This document shows positions 8,262 through 16,303 of a stretch of 64,000 nucleotides of DNA, one piece after another. Within the stretch, counting starts at the first letter, position 1, and each line of letters opens with the position of its first letter. This stretch comes from Phyllobacterium brassicacearum. GTDB lineage: Bacteria; Pseudomonadota; Alphaproteobacteria; Rhizobiales; Rhizobiaceae. Both the position numbers and the translations under genes were made by a program. Below the pieces are notes generated by a model. That model saw only the letters and a program-made list of their open reading frames with translations. It was not told where the DNA came from and did no database searches. Location: positions 204,157 to 268,156 of the forward strand of contig NZ_PGGO01000006.1 of the NCBI RefSeq assembly GCF_003010955.1, in the 5' to 3' direction.

Positions 8262-8798
8262 ATGCCCAAGGTTGGCGGAAAAAACATCGAGGTTCTCTTC
8301 AGCGCGCAGACGATTGCCGATCGCAACCTTGAACTTGCCAAGGGGATTGTCGCCCGCAATTTCGAGAATCTGCTGGTGATCTCGATTCTCAAGGGGTCGT
8401 TCATTTTCGCCGCAGATCTCATCCGCGCCATGCATGATGCCGGAGCGGAACCCGATGTCGAGTTCATCACCGTTTCAAGTTACGGCAAGGGCACGGAAAG
8501 CGGCGAGGTCCGTCTGCTTCGTGACATCGACAGCGATGTCCATGGTCGCGATGTGCTTCTTATTGACGACATCCTTGAATCCGGCAAGACGCTGAAATTC
8601 ACCCGCGAACTGATGCTGGAGCGCGGTGCCCGCAGCGTTTCCATCGCGGTTCTCCTCGACAAGAGCGTGAAGCGCAAGACCGACATCGAAGCGGATTTCA
8701 AAGGCTTCGAGTGCCCCGACTATTTTGTCGTCGGCTATGGCATGGATGTCGGCCATTCGTTCCGGCAATTGCCCTATGTGGGTGTGGTGACGGAATAG
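8262..8798 (+). CDS. hpt: Hypoxanthine phosphoribosyltransferase
   Basis: A 178-residue purine phosphoribosyltransferase of the salvage pathway, making IMP (and often GMP) from PRPP and the free base. The PRPP-binding motif VLLIDDILESGKT is at residues 98-110, and the flexible loop and pyrophosphate-binding strand SILKGSFIFAADL (41-53) fit the Hpt group. Length is typical. A palindromic hairpin follows 23 bases after the stop. Confidence 0.92.
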   Translation: MPKVGGKNIEVLFSAQTIADRNLELAKGIVARNFENLLVISILKGSFIFAADLIRAMHDAGAEPDVEFITVSSYGKGTESGEVRLLRDIDSDVHGRDVLLIDDILESGKTLKFTRELMLERGARSVSIAVLLDKSVKRKTDIEADFKGFECPDYFVVGYGMDVGHSFRQLPYVGVVTE

Positions 8799-8821
8799 GT
8801 CCGGGGCGCGATGTCGTTTAT

Positions 8822-8840
8822 CTCTCCCCTTGTGGGAGAG
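8822..8840. terminator. Hairpin after hpt
   Basis: Stem CTCTCCC / GGGAGAG with loop CTTGT, followed by AAAGGATTTT. It is placed to end the hpt transcript. The same TCTCCC-TTG-GGGAGA type of palindrome is common between genes in rhizobial genomes, so it may be a small repeat doubling as terminator. Confidence 0.5.
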
Positions 8841-9023
8841 AAAGGATTTTCCTGGATTTAGCGACTTAAGGTCAGCTATGCGGAGAAACCTGACGATCAA
8901 CAGCAGCAGGAAAGCGTCCCTTGAGCTGTATTTGAACTGACCGCGAGGATTATCTCGAGCATGGGGTGTCGGAATCTCGTTTAGCCAATCGTCTTCAAGA
9001 CGGACAAGCTATGGAGAACAGCG

Positions 9024-9674
9024 ATGACTATCACAATTACCGCCTTTGAACGGTCGCCCGATGGCGGCAAGGGTCTGGCGCGTGACATGCGCGTTCGCTG
9101 GGCGTTCGAAGAAGTGGGCCAGCCTTACGACGTTCGTCTTCTTTCGTTTAAAGCGATGAAGGAACCCGCGCATCTCGCGCTTCAACCTTTCGGGCAGATT
9201 CCAACCTATGAAGATGGCGATCTGACCCTGTTCGAGTCGGGGGCGATCGTGTTCCATATCGCGGAGCGCTATGTGGGTCTGCTGCCGGACGATACGAATG
9301 CCCGGGCGCGCGCGATCACATGGATGTTTGCCGCGCTCAATACGGTGGAGCCGCCGATCGTTGAGCGCGAATTGGCCTCGTACCTGGAGCGCGACAAAAC
9401 CTGGCACGAGGAACGCCTGCCTATCCTCGAGGATCGCGTCCGCGACCGGCTGGATCAACTCTCCGGTCGGCTTGGCGATGCCGACTGGCTCGACGGCGAG
9501 TTCAGCGCCGGTGACCTGCTAATGGTGTTGGTGCTGCGCAGGTTGGACGGATCGGGCATATTGGAGGAATATCCGAACCTCTCTGCCTATGTCGCCCGCG
9601 GCAAAGCGCGGCCCGCATACAAGCGTGCTTTCGACGCTCAGTTAGTGGTTTTCTCCGCCGCATCGACCGGCTGA
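9024..9674 (+). CDS. Glutathione S-transferase family protein
   Basis: A 216-residue GST. The N-terminal thioredoxin-like half (about 1-85) carries the glutathione-contact segment GQIPTYEDGDLTLFESGAIVF (around residues 57-77), with the conserved cis-proline in QIP and the E-S pair. The all-helical C-terminal half follows. No Tyr/Ser is clearly identifiable as the activating residue, so the substrate is unknown. It is a single gene, convergent with the DUF4175 gene, 36 bases apart. Confidence 0.82.
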   Translation: MTITITAFERSPDGGKGLARDMRVRWAFEEVGQPYDVRLLSFKAMKEPAHLALQPFGQIPTYEDGDLTLFESGAIVFHIAERYVGLLPDDTNARARAITWMFAALNTVEPPIVERELASYLERDKTWHEERLPILEDRVRDRLDQLSGRLGDADWLDGEFSAGDLLMVLVLRRLDGSGILEEYPNLSAYVARGKARPAYKRAFDAQLVVFSAASTG

Positions 9675-9710
9675 CAAAGGTCGGCTCTGGGAGAAAACCG
9701 GCGGTCCGGC

Positions 9711-12296
9711 TCAATCAAACTTCAATAGCCGCTCCAGATAGTCTTTCTCCATCTGCGGGCTGAGCGCGTTGCCGAGGCGGCGGCGGATTTCTTCGAGGAT
9801 CTGGCGCGCCCGCTGGATGTCGATTTCGCCGGGCAGCATGTCCTTGCTGAAGAATTCCGGATCGCCGCTTCGCTGCGGACGGCCAAGCGGGTCCTGACGG
9901 CTGTTCTGCTGCCCGTTACGGCGTCCGGTCTGGCCCTCCTGGCCCATTGCCTGCTGCATCTGTTTCATCATGTCCTGACCGCCGCGGCGCAGCGCATCGA
10001 GCGCATTGCTCTGCTGGTCGAGGGCCTGACCACCATCGGCTTCGCCGAGCGATTTCCCGGCTTCACCCATGGACTCGCCCGCTTCGCCGAAATCCTTGCC
10101 GGGATTGATGCCGAGGCCGCGTAGATCCTTCATCATCTGCTCAAGGTCTGACTGGAGCTGGTTCTGGCCTTCCTGCAGCCCGCGCAATGCCTTGGCGATA
10201 TCCTCTTCGGACATCTGCCCCTGCTGGCCATCCTGACCCTGCTGACCCTCCTGACCTTGTTGGCCTTGCTGACCTTGCTGGCCGTAATCCTGCTGCATGC
10301 CGTTCTGGCGCTGCTGTTCGAGCCTGTGGGTCTGGTTCATCATGTCCTGCTGGCGCCGCATCAGTTCGCCGAGCTTGTCCATCTGCTGCCGCATCTGGCG
10401 GCCTTGCTGGTTTTGACCTTGCTGCTGCCCCATCTGCAGATTGTTCATCATGTTTTCGAGTTCGGACAGCAGCTGTTGGGCCTGATCGCGCGCGCCCTGC
10501 TTGGCCAGATCCTCGATCTGGTCGAGCATGCGGTCAATGTCCTCCTGGCGCAGTTCCTGGGCGTTGGGATCCGGTGCCTGCGCCATGTTCGGATTCTTCT
10601 GCGCTCTTTCGGCAAATTCGCGCAAATACTCGTTCATGGCCTTGCGCAGTTCGGCCATCAGTTTTTCGATTTCCTCCGGGCTCGCACCGCGTTCGAGCGC
10701 CTGTTTCAACGCTTCCTGTGCCTGGCGCAGGCGGCGTTCGGCATCGGAAAGGGCGCCATCCTCGATGCCGCGGGCGACTTGCCACATATAGGATACAACG
10801 TCGCGCAGCTGGTCGTCGCTGCGAGCGAGATTGAGACGCGAGCGAATACTGCGCAATGCTAGGTAGTGGGAGGCGTTCTTGATCGTCTCCTCCGGCCAGA
10901 TCGTCAGGCCATCGATCGTGTTCAACACATCCGGCTTTGCATTGGCATTCAGCGCCAGAATACGCCGCTGTTCAACAACAGCGCGCGCCAGCGGGTTGGC
11001 GAAGGGCCGTTCAGGCATGACCAGGGTTTTTGTCTCGCTTCGTGCGTCCTGCTTCGCGTCGTCGGTCGCGACAAGCGTCATATGGATTTCCGAACCTGCC
11101 CAAGGATGCTCGGTGAGATCCTTGGTGGTCTTTATCTCCTTGGGCTGATCGCCGCGTCTCGGCAGGGAAAGGGGCAAATCCGGAGCAGCATAGAGTGGCC
11201 GCGCAGCCTTGTCGGCGGGCGCCATGGCCTGCTCTATCTTGGCAAGGGCGCCGGCCGCGCCATAGTCATCCTTCAGTTCGTAGAACACTTCCATGGTGCC
11301 ATTGATGGCGCTGGAGGGATCCTTGGTGAAGCGGATCGAGGGCGGCTGGTCGGGAATGACCGCAAAGGACCATTCGGAAAGCGTGGAGCCATTATCATAA
11401 AGCGTAACGGTGCTGTCGGCGCTGAGACGGGCTTCAAAGTTTCGAGGCTTGCGTTTGGCCGCTGCCGGGTCTTCTGTCGCGCCCCCTTCCTTTACGGGGG
11501 CAAAATCGGTCGCTTCGCCATTGCTGGGAGCCAGTGCGGCTGTCTCATTTCCGCTGCCACCTATAATGCGGATGACAAGCGTGCTGTCCTGCGGAATGGT
11601 GAACTGCTTGTCTTCAGTGTTGGCTGCCGATGTCAAAAAGACGGGCGCGCGCCCTGTATAACGCGGAGGCGTTACCCAGGCATCGATACGTGGCGGGATC
11701 GCATCGGACGAGCCGTGACTGCGGAAGGCATCGCTGACGCGGCCGCCCAGTGGTCCTTCAGCAAAGGCAAATGCAATGAAGAGAAGCAGGCCGATAACGG
11801 CTCGCAAAGCCCAGGGATCGCGCTCCGCAACACGGGTTTGCGGCAGTCCGCTCTTCAAATTCCGGATACGCTCGGCCATGCGCTTGCGATGTTCGTCCCA
11901 GAGCGCTTGCGCAAACGGGTCGTCCGTGTTTGCGGCGAGCTCTTCCGATTGGACGGTGATCGGCTGGTGATCGAGGATATTGACGTTTTCAAGCCGCTGG
12001 CTGACCTCGGCGTGCGTCGGCAGGTGGAACCTCAGCAGAAGATAAAGGCATGCCGGGACCGAAAGAGCGAATAGTCCAAGCACTATGAGCCGCAGCCAAT
12101 CCGGAGTTATCCGGAAGACGCCGAACCAGGACAAGGAAAGAAACGCCGCCAGGACCAGCAGCAGAGGCAGCAAAAGTGGCCACAGGCGCTCAAGAGCAAT
12201 CGTCAACCAGGCAGACAAACGGAGGCGATCGATACTCCTGAAAATATCGAACCTGACCCTTTCAGCGTCCCGTTCGTCGGGGTGTTGACTGGTCAT
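9711..12296 (-). CDS. TIGR02302/DUF4175 family membrane protein
   Basis: An 861-residue protein of the alphaproteobacterial DUF4175 (TIGR02302) family, function unknown. Three hydrophobic segments lie near the N-terminus (one pair around residues 30-85, one near 150). A periplasmic-type beta region follows, then a long helical C-terminal third very rich in Gln, Gly and Met, including tandem GQQGQ units (DNA about 10210-10290). The start is set at the ATG at 12296 (MTSQHPDERD): GGAG stands 6 bases before it, whereas an ORF start at 12335 lacks a ribosome site. It is downstream of lysA in the same direction, with 278 bases containing two palindromes between. Confidence 0.82.
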   Translation of the reverse strand: MTSQHPDERDAERVRFDIFRSIDRLRLSAWLTIALERLWPLLLPLLLVLAAFLSLSWFGVFRITPDWLRLIVLGLFALSVPACLYLLLRFHLPTHAEVSQRLENVNILDHQPITVQSEELAANTDDPFAQALWDEHRKRMAERIRNLKSGLPQTRVAERDPWALRAVIGLLLFIAFAFAEGPLGGRVSDAFRSHGSSDAIPPRIDAWVTPPRYTGRAPVFLTSAANTEDKQFTIPQDSTLVIRIIGGSGNETAALAPSNGEATDFAPVKEGGATEDPAAAKRKPRNFEARLSADSTVTLYDNGSTLSEWSFAVIPDQPPSIRFTKDPSSAINGTMEVFYELKDDYGAAGALAKIEQAMAPADKAARPLYAAPDLPLSLPRRGDQPKEIKTTKDLTEHPWAGSEIHMTLVATDDAKQDARSETKTLVMPERPFANPLARAVVEQRRILALNANAKPDVLNTIDGLTIWPEETIKNASHYLALRSIRSRLNLARSDDQLRDVVSYMWQVARGIEDGALSDAERRLRQAQEALKQALERGASPEEIEKLMAELRKAMNEYLREFAERAQKNPNMAQAPDPNAQELRQEDIDRMLDQIEDLAKQGARDQAQQLLSELENMMNNLQMGQQQGQNQQGRQMRQQMDKLGELMRRQQDMMNQTHRLEQQRQNGMQQDYGQQGQQGQQGQEGQQGQDGQQGQMSEEDIAKALRGLQEGQNQLQSDLEQMMKDLRGLGINPGKDFGEAGESMGEAGKSLGEADGGQALDQQSNALDALRRGGQDMMKQMQQAMGQEGQTGRRNGQQNSRQDPLGRPQRSGDPEFFSKDMLPGEIDIQRARQILEEIRRRLGNALSPQMEKDYLERLLKFD

Positions 12297-12404
12297 ACGC
12301 ACTCCATCTCGCCAACATCGACGGGTTGACCTCATACGAGAATAGCATTCATCGTGGCAAAGGCGAGGCCTTGGGGTAAAATTGCGATCAATGGTTTGTG
12401 TAAT

Positions 12405-12475
12405 AGACCATCTTGAAACTCTAATGCGGCGGTCATTTGACGCGATTTTCTGTGCTTCCGGTGCTCACGTACCTC
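12405..12475. repeat. Palindromic intergenic repeat, half copy
   Basis: The left half of the element (GACCATCTTGAAACTCTAAT, then GCGGCGGTCATTTGACGCGA and TGTGCTTCCGGTGCTCACGTAC) as in the full copies at 3584 and 32565. The right half is missing; the element breaks after the CACGTAC core. It lies between lysA and the DUF4175 gene. Confidence 0.75.
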
Positions 12476-12497
12476 TGGCAGCGATCGTGCGTTCCAA

Positions 12498-12564
12498 ATC
12501 CCCTCTCTTGTGATTTCTAGCACTTAGCTGACGCTAAGGTGCTGAATCACGTAAGGGGGGAGAT
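12498..12564. repeat. 67-base imperfect palindrome downstream of lysA
   Basis: Arms ATCCCCTCTCTTGTGATT… and …AATCACGTAAGGGGGGAGAT pair, with an inner stem CTAGCACTTAGC / GCTAAGGTGCTG and loop TGAC. It begins 11 bases after the lysA stop on the lysA strand, so it may act as terminator or transcript-stabilising structure. It is unlike the other repeat family here. Confidence 0.6.
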
Positions 12565-12574
12565 ACCCACGGCA

Positions 12575-13840
12575 CTACAACCAGTCCGGCACCGAATCGA
12601 GCCCGATCAGTTCTTCATAGCTCGTTCTTGCCCGCACGACGTGAAAGCGGTCGCCATTGACCAGCACCTCAGGGACGAGGAGGCGCGTGTTGTATGTTCC
12701 GGCCTGGACGGCACCATAAGCACCAGCCGTTCCGATAGCGATGAGATCACCCGGGGCAGGACGGGGCAGATCGCGGTCGAGACCGAGATAGTCACCCGTT
12801 TCGCAGACCGGGCCGACGACATCACCGCGAATGCGCGGGTGGGTGGCGGATGGCTCCTTGACCGAGCGGATCGTGTGGAAGGCGTCATAAAGCGTCGGCC
12901 GGATGAGATCGTTCATCGCCGCGTCGACGATGATGAAGTTCCTGGCGTCGCCTTCCTTGAGATAGATGACCTCGGTGACGAGAATGCCGGCATTGCCGAT
13001 GATGAGACGGCCGGGCTCGAAGATGGTCTTGAGGCCGAGCGGCTTGATGTGCTTGGCGACAATCTGCGCATAGGCATCAGGCAATGGCGGCGGATTGTTG
13101 TCGAAATGGTAGGGAATGCCGAGCCCGCCGCCTAGATCGACATGCTTGATGTCGTGGCCGTCGGCCGTGAGCTGGGCCACCAATTCGGCGAGCAGCCTGA
13201 AGGCATTGTCGAACGGCTCGAGATCGGTGATCTGGCTGCCGATGTGCATGTCGACGCCGACGATCTTGAGGCCGGGAAGCCCGGCGGCGCGGGCATAGAC
13301 CGTGCTGGCCTTTGCCAGTGGAATACCGAACTTGTTCTCGGATTTCCCCGTTGAAATCTTCTTGTGTGTCTTTGCGTCGACATCGGGATTGATGCGCAGC
13401 GATACAGGCGCGATCTTACCCGCGGCCACGGCCCGGCTGGACAGGAGTTCCAGCTCCGGTTCGGATTCGACGTTGAAGCAGTGAATGCCGGCGGCCAGTG
13501 CATAATCCATTTCGGACGGCTTCTTGCCGACGCCGGAGAAGACAATCTTGCTGGCGGGAATGCCTGCGGCAAGCGCCCTGCGCAACTCTCCCTCGGAGAC
13601 AACATCCGCGCCCGAACCGAGGCGGGCCAGTGTTTTCAGCACGGCCTGGTTGGAGTTTGCCTTGAGGGCGTAGCAGACCAGTGCGTCCATCTCTGCAAAG
13701 GCGGCTGAAAAGACCTTGAAATGGCGCTCGATGGTTGCGGTGGAATAGCAATAGAAAGGTGTCCCGACCACCTTGGCGATGTCGGGAATACTGACGCCCT
13801 CGGCGTGAAGGACGCCGTCCCTGTAGTCGAAATGGTTCAC
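12575..13840 (-). CDS. lysA: Diaminopimelate decarboxylase
   Basis: A 421-residue fold-III PLP decarboxylase, the last step of lysine synthesis (meso-DAP to lysine). The PLP lysine is in CYALKAN (Lys60). Further family motifs are HIGSQ (about 191-195), the glycine-rich phosphate loop (DLGGGLGI), the EPGR motif, and C-E-T-G-D near the C-terminus, which supplies the second-subunit cysteine. Order argH-lptM-lysA on one strand is the usual alphaproteobacterial arrangement; only 11 bases separate it from the lipoprotein gene. Confidence 0.94.
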   Translation of the reverse strand: MNHFDYRDGVLHAEGVSIPDIAKVVGTPFYCYSTATIERHFKVFSAAFAEMDALVCYALKANSNQAVLKTLARLGSGADVVSEGELRRALAAGIPASKIVFSGVGKKPSEMDYALAAGIHCFNVESEPELELLSSRAVAAGKIAPVSLRINPDVDAKTHKKISTGKSENKFGIPLAKASTVYARAAGLPGLKIVGVDMHIGSQITDLEPFDNAFRLLAELVAQLTADGHDIKHVDLGGGLGIPYHFDNNPPPLPDAYAQIVAKHIKPLGLKTIFEPGRLIIGNAGILVTEVIYLKEGDARNFIIVDAAMNDLIRPTLYDAFHTIRSVKEPSATHPRIRGDVVGPVCETGDYLGLDRDLPRPAPGDLIAIGTAGAYGAVQAGTYNTRLLVPEVLVNGDRFHVVRARTSYEELIGLDSVPDWL

Positions 13841-13851
13841 TTAAATTCAGC

Positions 13852-14037
13852 CTAGATCAACGGGTCGAGAATGAAACGCTTGTCCGGAGCCGGCGGAGTT
13901 GCCTGGTTCGGCTCGCCAGGCGTCGATGTGACAGACGCCGGCGGCGGTTCAAGCGGACCTTTCCGGCCACAGGCCGAAACGGCGCCGGCAATCGCGACCG
14001 CCATCAGAATTGTCGTCAGAAAAGAACGGCTTGTCAT
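13852..14037 (-). CDS. lptM: LptM/YifL-type small lipoprotein
   Basis: A 61-residue lipoprotein with an N-terminal hydrophobic signal and lipobox VSAC (Cys23), followed directly by GRKGPLEPPP, the hallmark of the YifL/LptM group. LptM assists oxidative maturation of the LPS translocon LptD at the outer membrane in E. coli. A place between argH and lysA is typical. The remainder is Pro/Thr-rich and ends KRFILDPLI, matching the family's C-terminal F-I-L-D pattern. Confidence 0.85.
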   Translation of the reverse strand: MTSRSFLTTILMAVAIAGAVSACGRKGPLEPPPASVTSTPGEPNQATPPAPDKRFILDPLI

Positions 14038-14127
14038 TGAGTTTGATCCTGTCGTCCGAAATATTTATCTTCTGTCTAGCGTAAGGAGGAGCGGTTTGCA
14101 TCCCCCATCGTCAAGCCAGCCTGAGCT

Positions 14128-15528
14128 TTACAGTTTTGTGATGCGCTTTTGCCAGAACCTGATCTGGCGGCGAACCTCGCCCGGTGCCGTACCGCCATAG
14201 GATCTGCGGCTGCGGACCGATTTGTCGACGGTGAGGTAGCCGAAAACCGCGTCGGTGATCCCTGGGTAGATCTGCTGCAGCTCCTCTAGCGACAGTTTGC
14301 CGAGTTCGCATTTTTTCTGCTCGGCGAGCGCGACGGCGCGGCCGGTCACATGGTGCGCCTCGCGGAAGGGCAGGCCGAGCTCGCGGACGAGCCAGTCGGC
14401 AAGATCGGTCGCGGTGGAATAACCGGAACCGGCAGCCTTTTTCATGGCCGCGGTATTGATGGTCATGTCGCCGACCATGCCGGTCATGGCGGCGATGGCG
14501 AGTTCGAGGGTCTCGGCCGCGTCGAAGACCGCTTCCTTGTCTTCCTGCATGTCCTTGGAATAGGTGAGCGGCAGTCCCTTCATGACCGTCAAAAGGCCGA
14601 CGAGAGACCCGGTGATACGGCCGGTCTTGGCGCGCACGAGCTCTGCCGCATCGGGATTCTTCTTCTGCGGCATGATCGAGGAGCCGGTCGAGAACGAATC
14701 CGACAGGCGCACGAAGCCGAATTGCGGCGTGGACCAGATGACGATTTCCTCGGCGAGGCGCGACAGATGCGTCGCCGTGATGGCGGCGGTCGAAAGGAAC
14801 TCGAGCGCATAGTCGCGATCAGAGACGCTGTCGAGCGAATTACGGGTCGGTTCGCGGAAACCGAGCGCCTTGGCTGTCATGTGCCGGTCGATGGGGAAGC
14901 CGGTTCCGGCCAGTGCTGCCGCGCCGAGCGGCGATTCGTCCATGCGCCTGATTGCATCCCTGACGCGGGAAAGGTCGCGGCCGAACATTTCCACATAGGC
15001 CATGCAGTGGTGGCCGAAAGTGACCGGCTGCGCCGTCTGGAGATGCGTGAAACCCGGCATCAGCGTTGCCGCATGCTCTTCCGCACGCTTGAGAAAAGCT
15101 TCAATGAGGTTCTTGAGCGCATTGGCGGTCTTTTCGAATTCAGCCTTCACCCAGAGGCGGAAATCCACGGCCACCTGGTCGTTGCGCGACCGGGCGGTAT
15201 GCAGGCGGCCGGCGGATGCGCCGATGAGTTCCGCCAGACGCGATTCGACATTCATGTGAATGTCTTCAAGTTTGCGTGAGAAAATGAACTTTCCGCTTTC
15301 GATCTCTGACAATATCGTGTTCAGGCCGCTTGCGATCTTGTCGTGGTCGTCGCCTGAGATTATGCCGGTTTTCGCAAGCATGGCAGCATGGGCAAGCGAA
15401 CCCTGAATGTCCTGGGCGTAGAGTTTCTGGTCAAAGCCGATGGAAGCATTGATTTCTTCCATGATCGCGGCAGGACCGGAGGCAAAGCGGCCTCCCCACA
15501 TTTCATTGCTGTTCTTCTTGTCGGACAT
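14128..15528 (-). CDS. argH: Argininosuccinate lyase
   Basis: A 466-residue fumarase-superfamily lyase that splits argininosuccinate to arginine and fumarate. The motif HTARSRND is at residues 110-117 and the superfamily signature [12 protein letters not shown] at 282-293, with the catalytic Ser in the flexible loop. The start is at 15528 ([15 protein letters not shown]) because homologues begin just before WGGRF; the longer frame to 15588 would overlap tlpA. Its start is only 36 bases from the divergent tlpA start. Confidence 0.93.
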   Translation of the reverse strand: MSDKKNSNEMWGGRFASGPAAIMEEINASIGFDQKLYAQDIQGSLAHAAMLAKTGIISGDDHDKIASGLNTILSEIESGKFIFSRKLEDIHMNVESRLAELIGASAGRLHTARSRNDQVAVDFRLWVKAEFEKTANALKNLIEAFLKRAEEHAATLMPGFTHLQTAQPVTFGHHCMAYVEMFGRDLSRVRDAIRRMDESPLGAAALAGTGFPIDRHMTAKALGFREPTRNSLDSVSDRDYALEFLSTAAITATHLSRLAEEIVIWSTPQFGFVRLSDSFSTGSSIMPQKKNPDAAELVRAKTGRITGSLVGLLTVMKGLPLTYSKDMQEDKEAVFDAAETLELAIAAMTGMVGDMTINTAAMKKAAGSGYSTATDLADWLVRELGLPFREAHHVTGRAVALAEQKKCELGKLSLEELQQIYPGITDAVFGYLTVDKSVRSRRSYGGTAPGEVRRQIRFWQKRITKL

Positions 15529-15564
15529 GGAATAGCGCCTTGGGTGCGAAGGATGAGAGTAGAA

Positions 15565-16245
15565 ATGACTGACGGCAACCAAACACAAAAATCGCCACGC
15601 AACGGAAGCAGGAAGATCATTCTCCTTGCCGGTCTCGCGGGCATCGTTGCCGGTGCGTTTGCGGTATACGTGATGGAGCGGCCCTCTGGCAATATTGTCG
15701 CGGGAACAAACCCGGCCGACCAGTGCGCAATCAAAGCCGATGCGGCCAAGGCGATCGATGCTGCCGCAATGGGGGCCGTCGCTGCCATGCGTGGCGCAGA
15801 TGCGCCGCAGTCCTTGTCATCGCTGACCTTCAACGGGCCGGACGGCAAGCCGGTCCGTCTCGAGGATTTCAAGGGCAAAACGCTGCTCGTCAACCTCTGG
15901 GCAACCTGGTGCGTGCCGTGCCGCGAAGAAATGCCGGCGCTCGATGCTCTGCAGACGAAGAAGGGCGGCGACGACTTCAAGGTCGTGGCCGTCAATATCG
16001 ACACGGGCGACGATGCGAAGCCAAAGGTGTTCCTTGATGAGATCGGCGTCAAATCGCTCGAGCTCTATCGGGATGCATCGATGGGTGTATTCAATGATCT
16101 GAAGCGCAAGAATCTGGCATTCGGCCTGCCTGTGACGATACTGGTCGACAAGGAAGGCTGCCAGATCGCCGCGATGAACGGCCCCGCGGACTGGGGAAGT
16201 GACGACGCCGCGCGCTTTATTGATGCGGCGAGGGCTTTGAACTAG
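15565..16245 (+). CDS. tlpA: TlpA-type thiol:disulfide interchange protein
   Basis: A 226-residue membrane-anchored thioredoxin-like protein. One N-terminal membrane segment (about residues 18-37) is followed by a periplasmic domain with the active site WCVPC (Cys116, Cys119) and strand [10 protein letters not shown] with the cis-Pro. TlpA-type proteins reduce cytochrome oxidase assembly factors or Cu-site proteins, as in Bradyrhizobium. Two further cysteines (one near residue 54, one in EGCQI) fit the TlpA subgroup. An ATG at 15553 in frame is an alternative start. A strong hairpin ends it. Confidence 0.88.
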   Translation: MTDGNQTQKSPRNGSRKIILLAGLAGIVAGAFAVYVMERPSGNIVAGTNPADQCAIKADAAKAIDAAAMGAVAAMRGADAPQSLSSLTFNGPDGKPVRLEDFKGKTLLVNLWATWCVPCREEMPALDALQTKKGGDDFKVVAVNIDTGDDAKPKVFLDEIGVKSLELYRDASMGVFNDLKRKNLAFGLPVTILVDKEGCQIAAMNGPADWGSDDAARFIDAARALN

Positions 16246-16248
16246 GCA

Positions 16249-16282
16249 TAAAAAAAGCTCCATCGCGAGATGGAGCCTTTTT
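16249..16282. terminator. Bidirectional intrinsic terminator
   Basis: Stem GCTCCATC (16257-16264) / GATGGAGC (16269-16276) with GCGA loop, flanked by A6 on the left and T5 on the right. It can therefore terminate tlpA (plus) and the DEAD-box helicase gene (minus), which converge here. Confidence 0.9.
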
Positions 16283-16303
16283 AGATTATGCGAACGCGCT
16301 GAA

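Noticed and set aside
10200..10300. Possible CRISPR-like tandem repeat
   Set aside because: The units are 9 bases in frame with no spacers and encode Gln-Gly repeats in a real gene.
10866..12074. 402-codon frame antisense to the DUF4175 gene
   Set aside because: No recognisable motif and no ribosome site; the DUF4175 gene on the other strand has clear family features and a good start.
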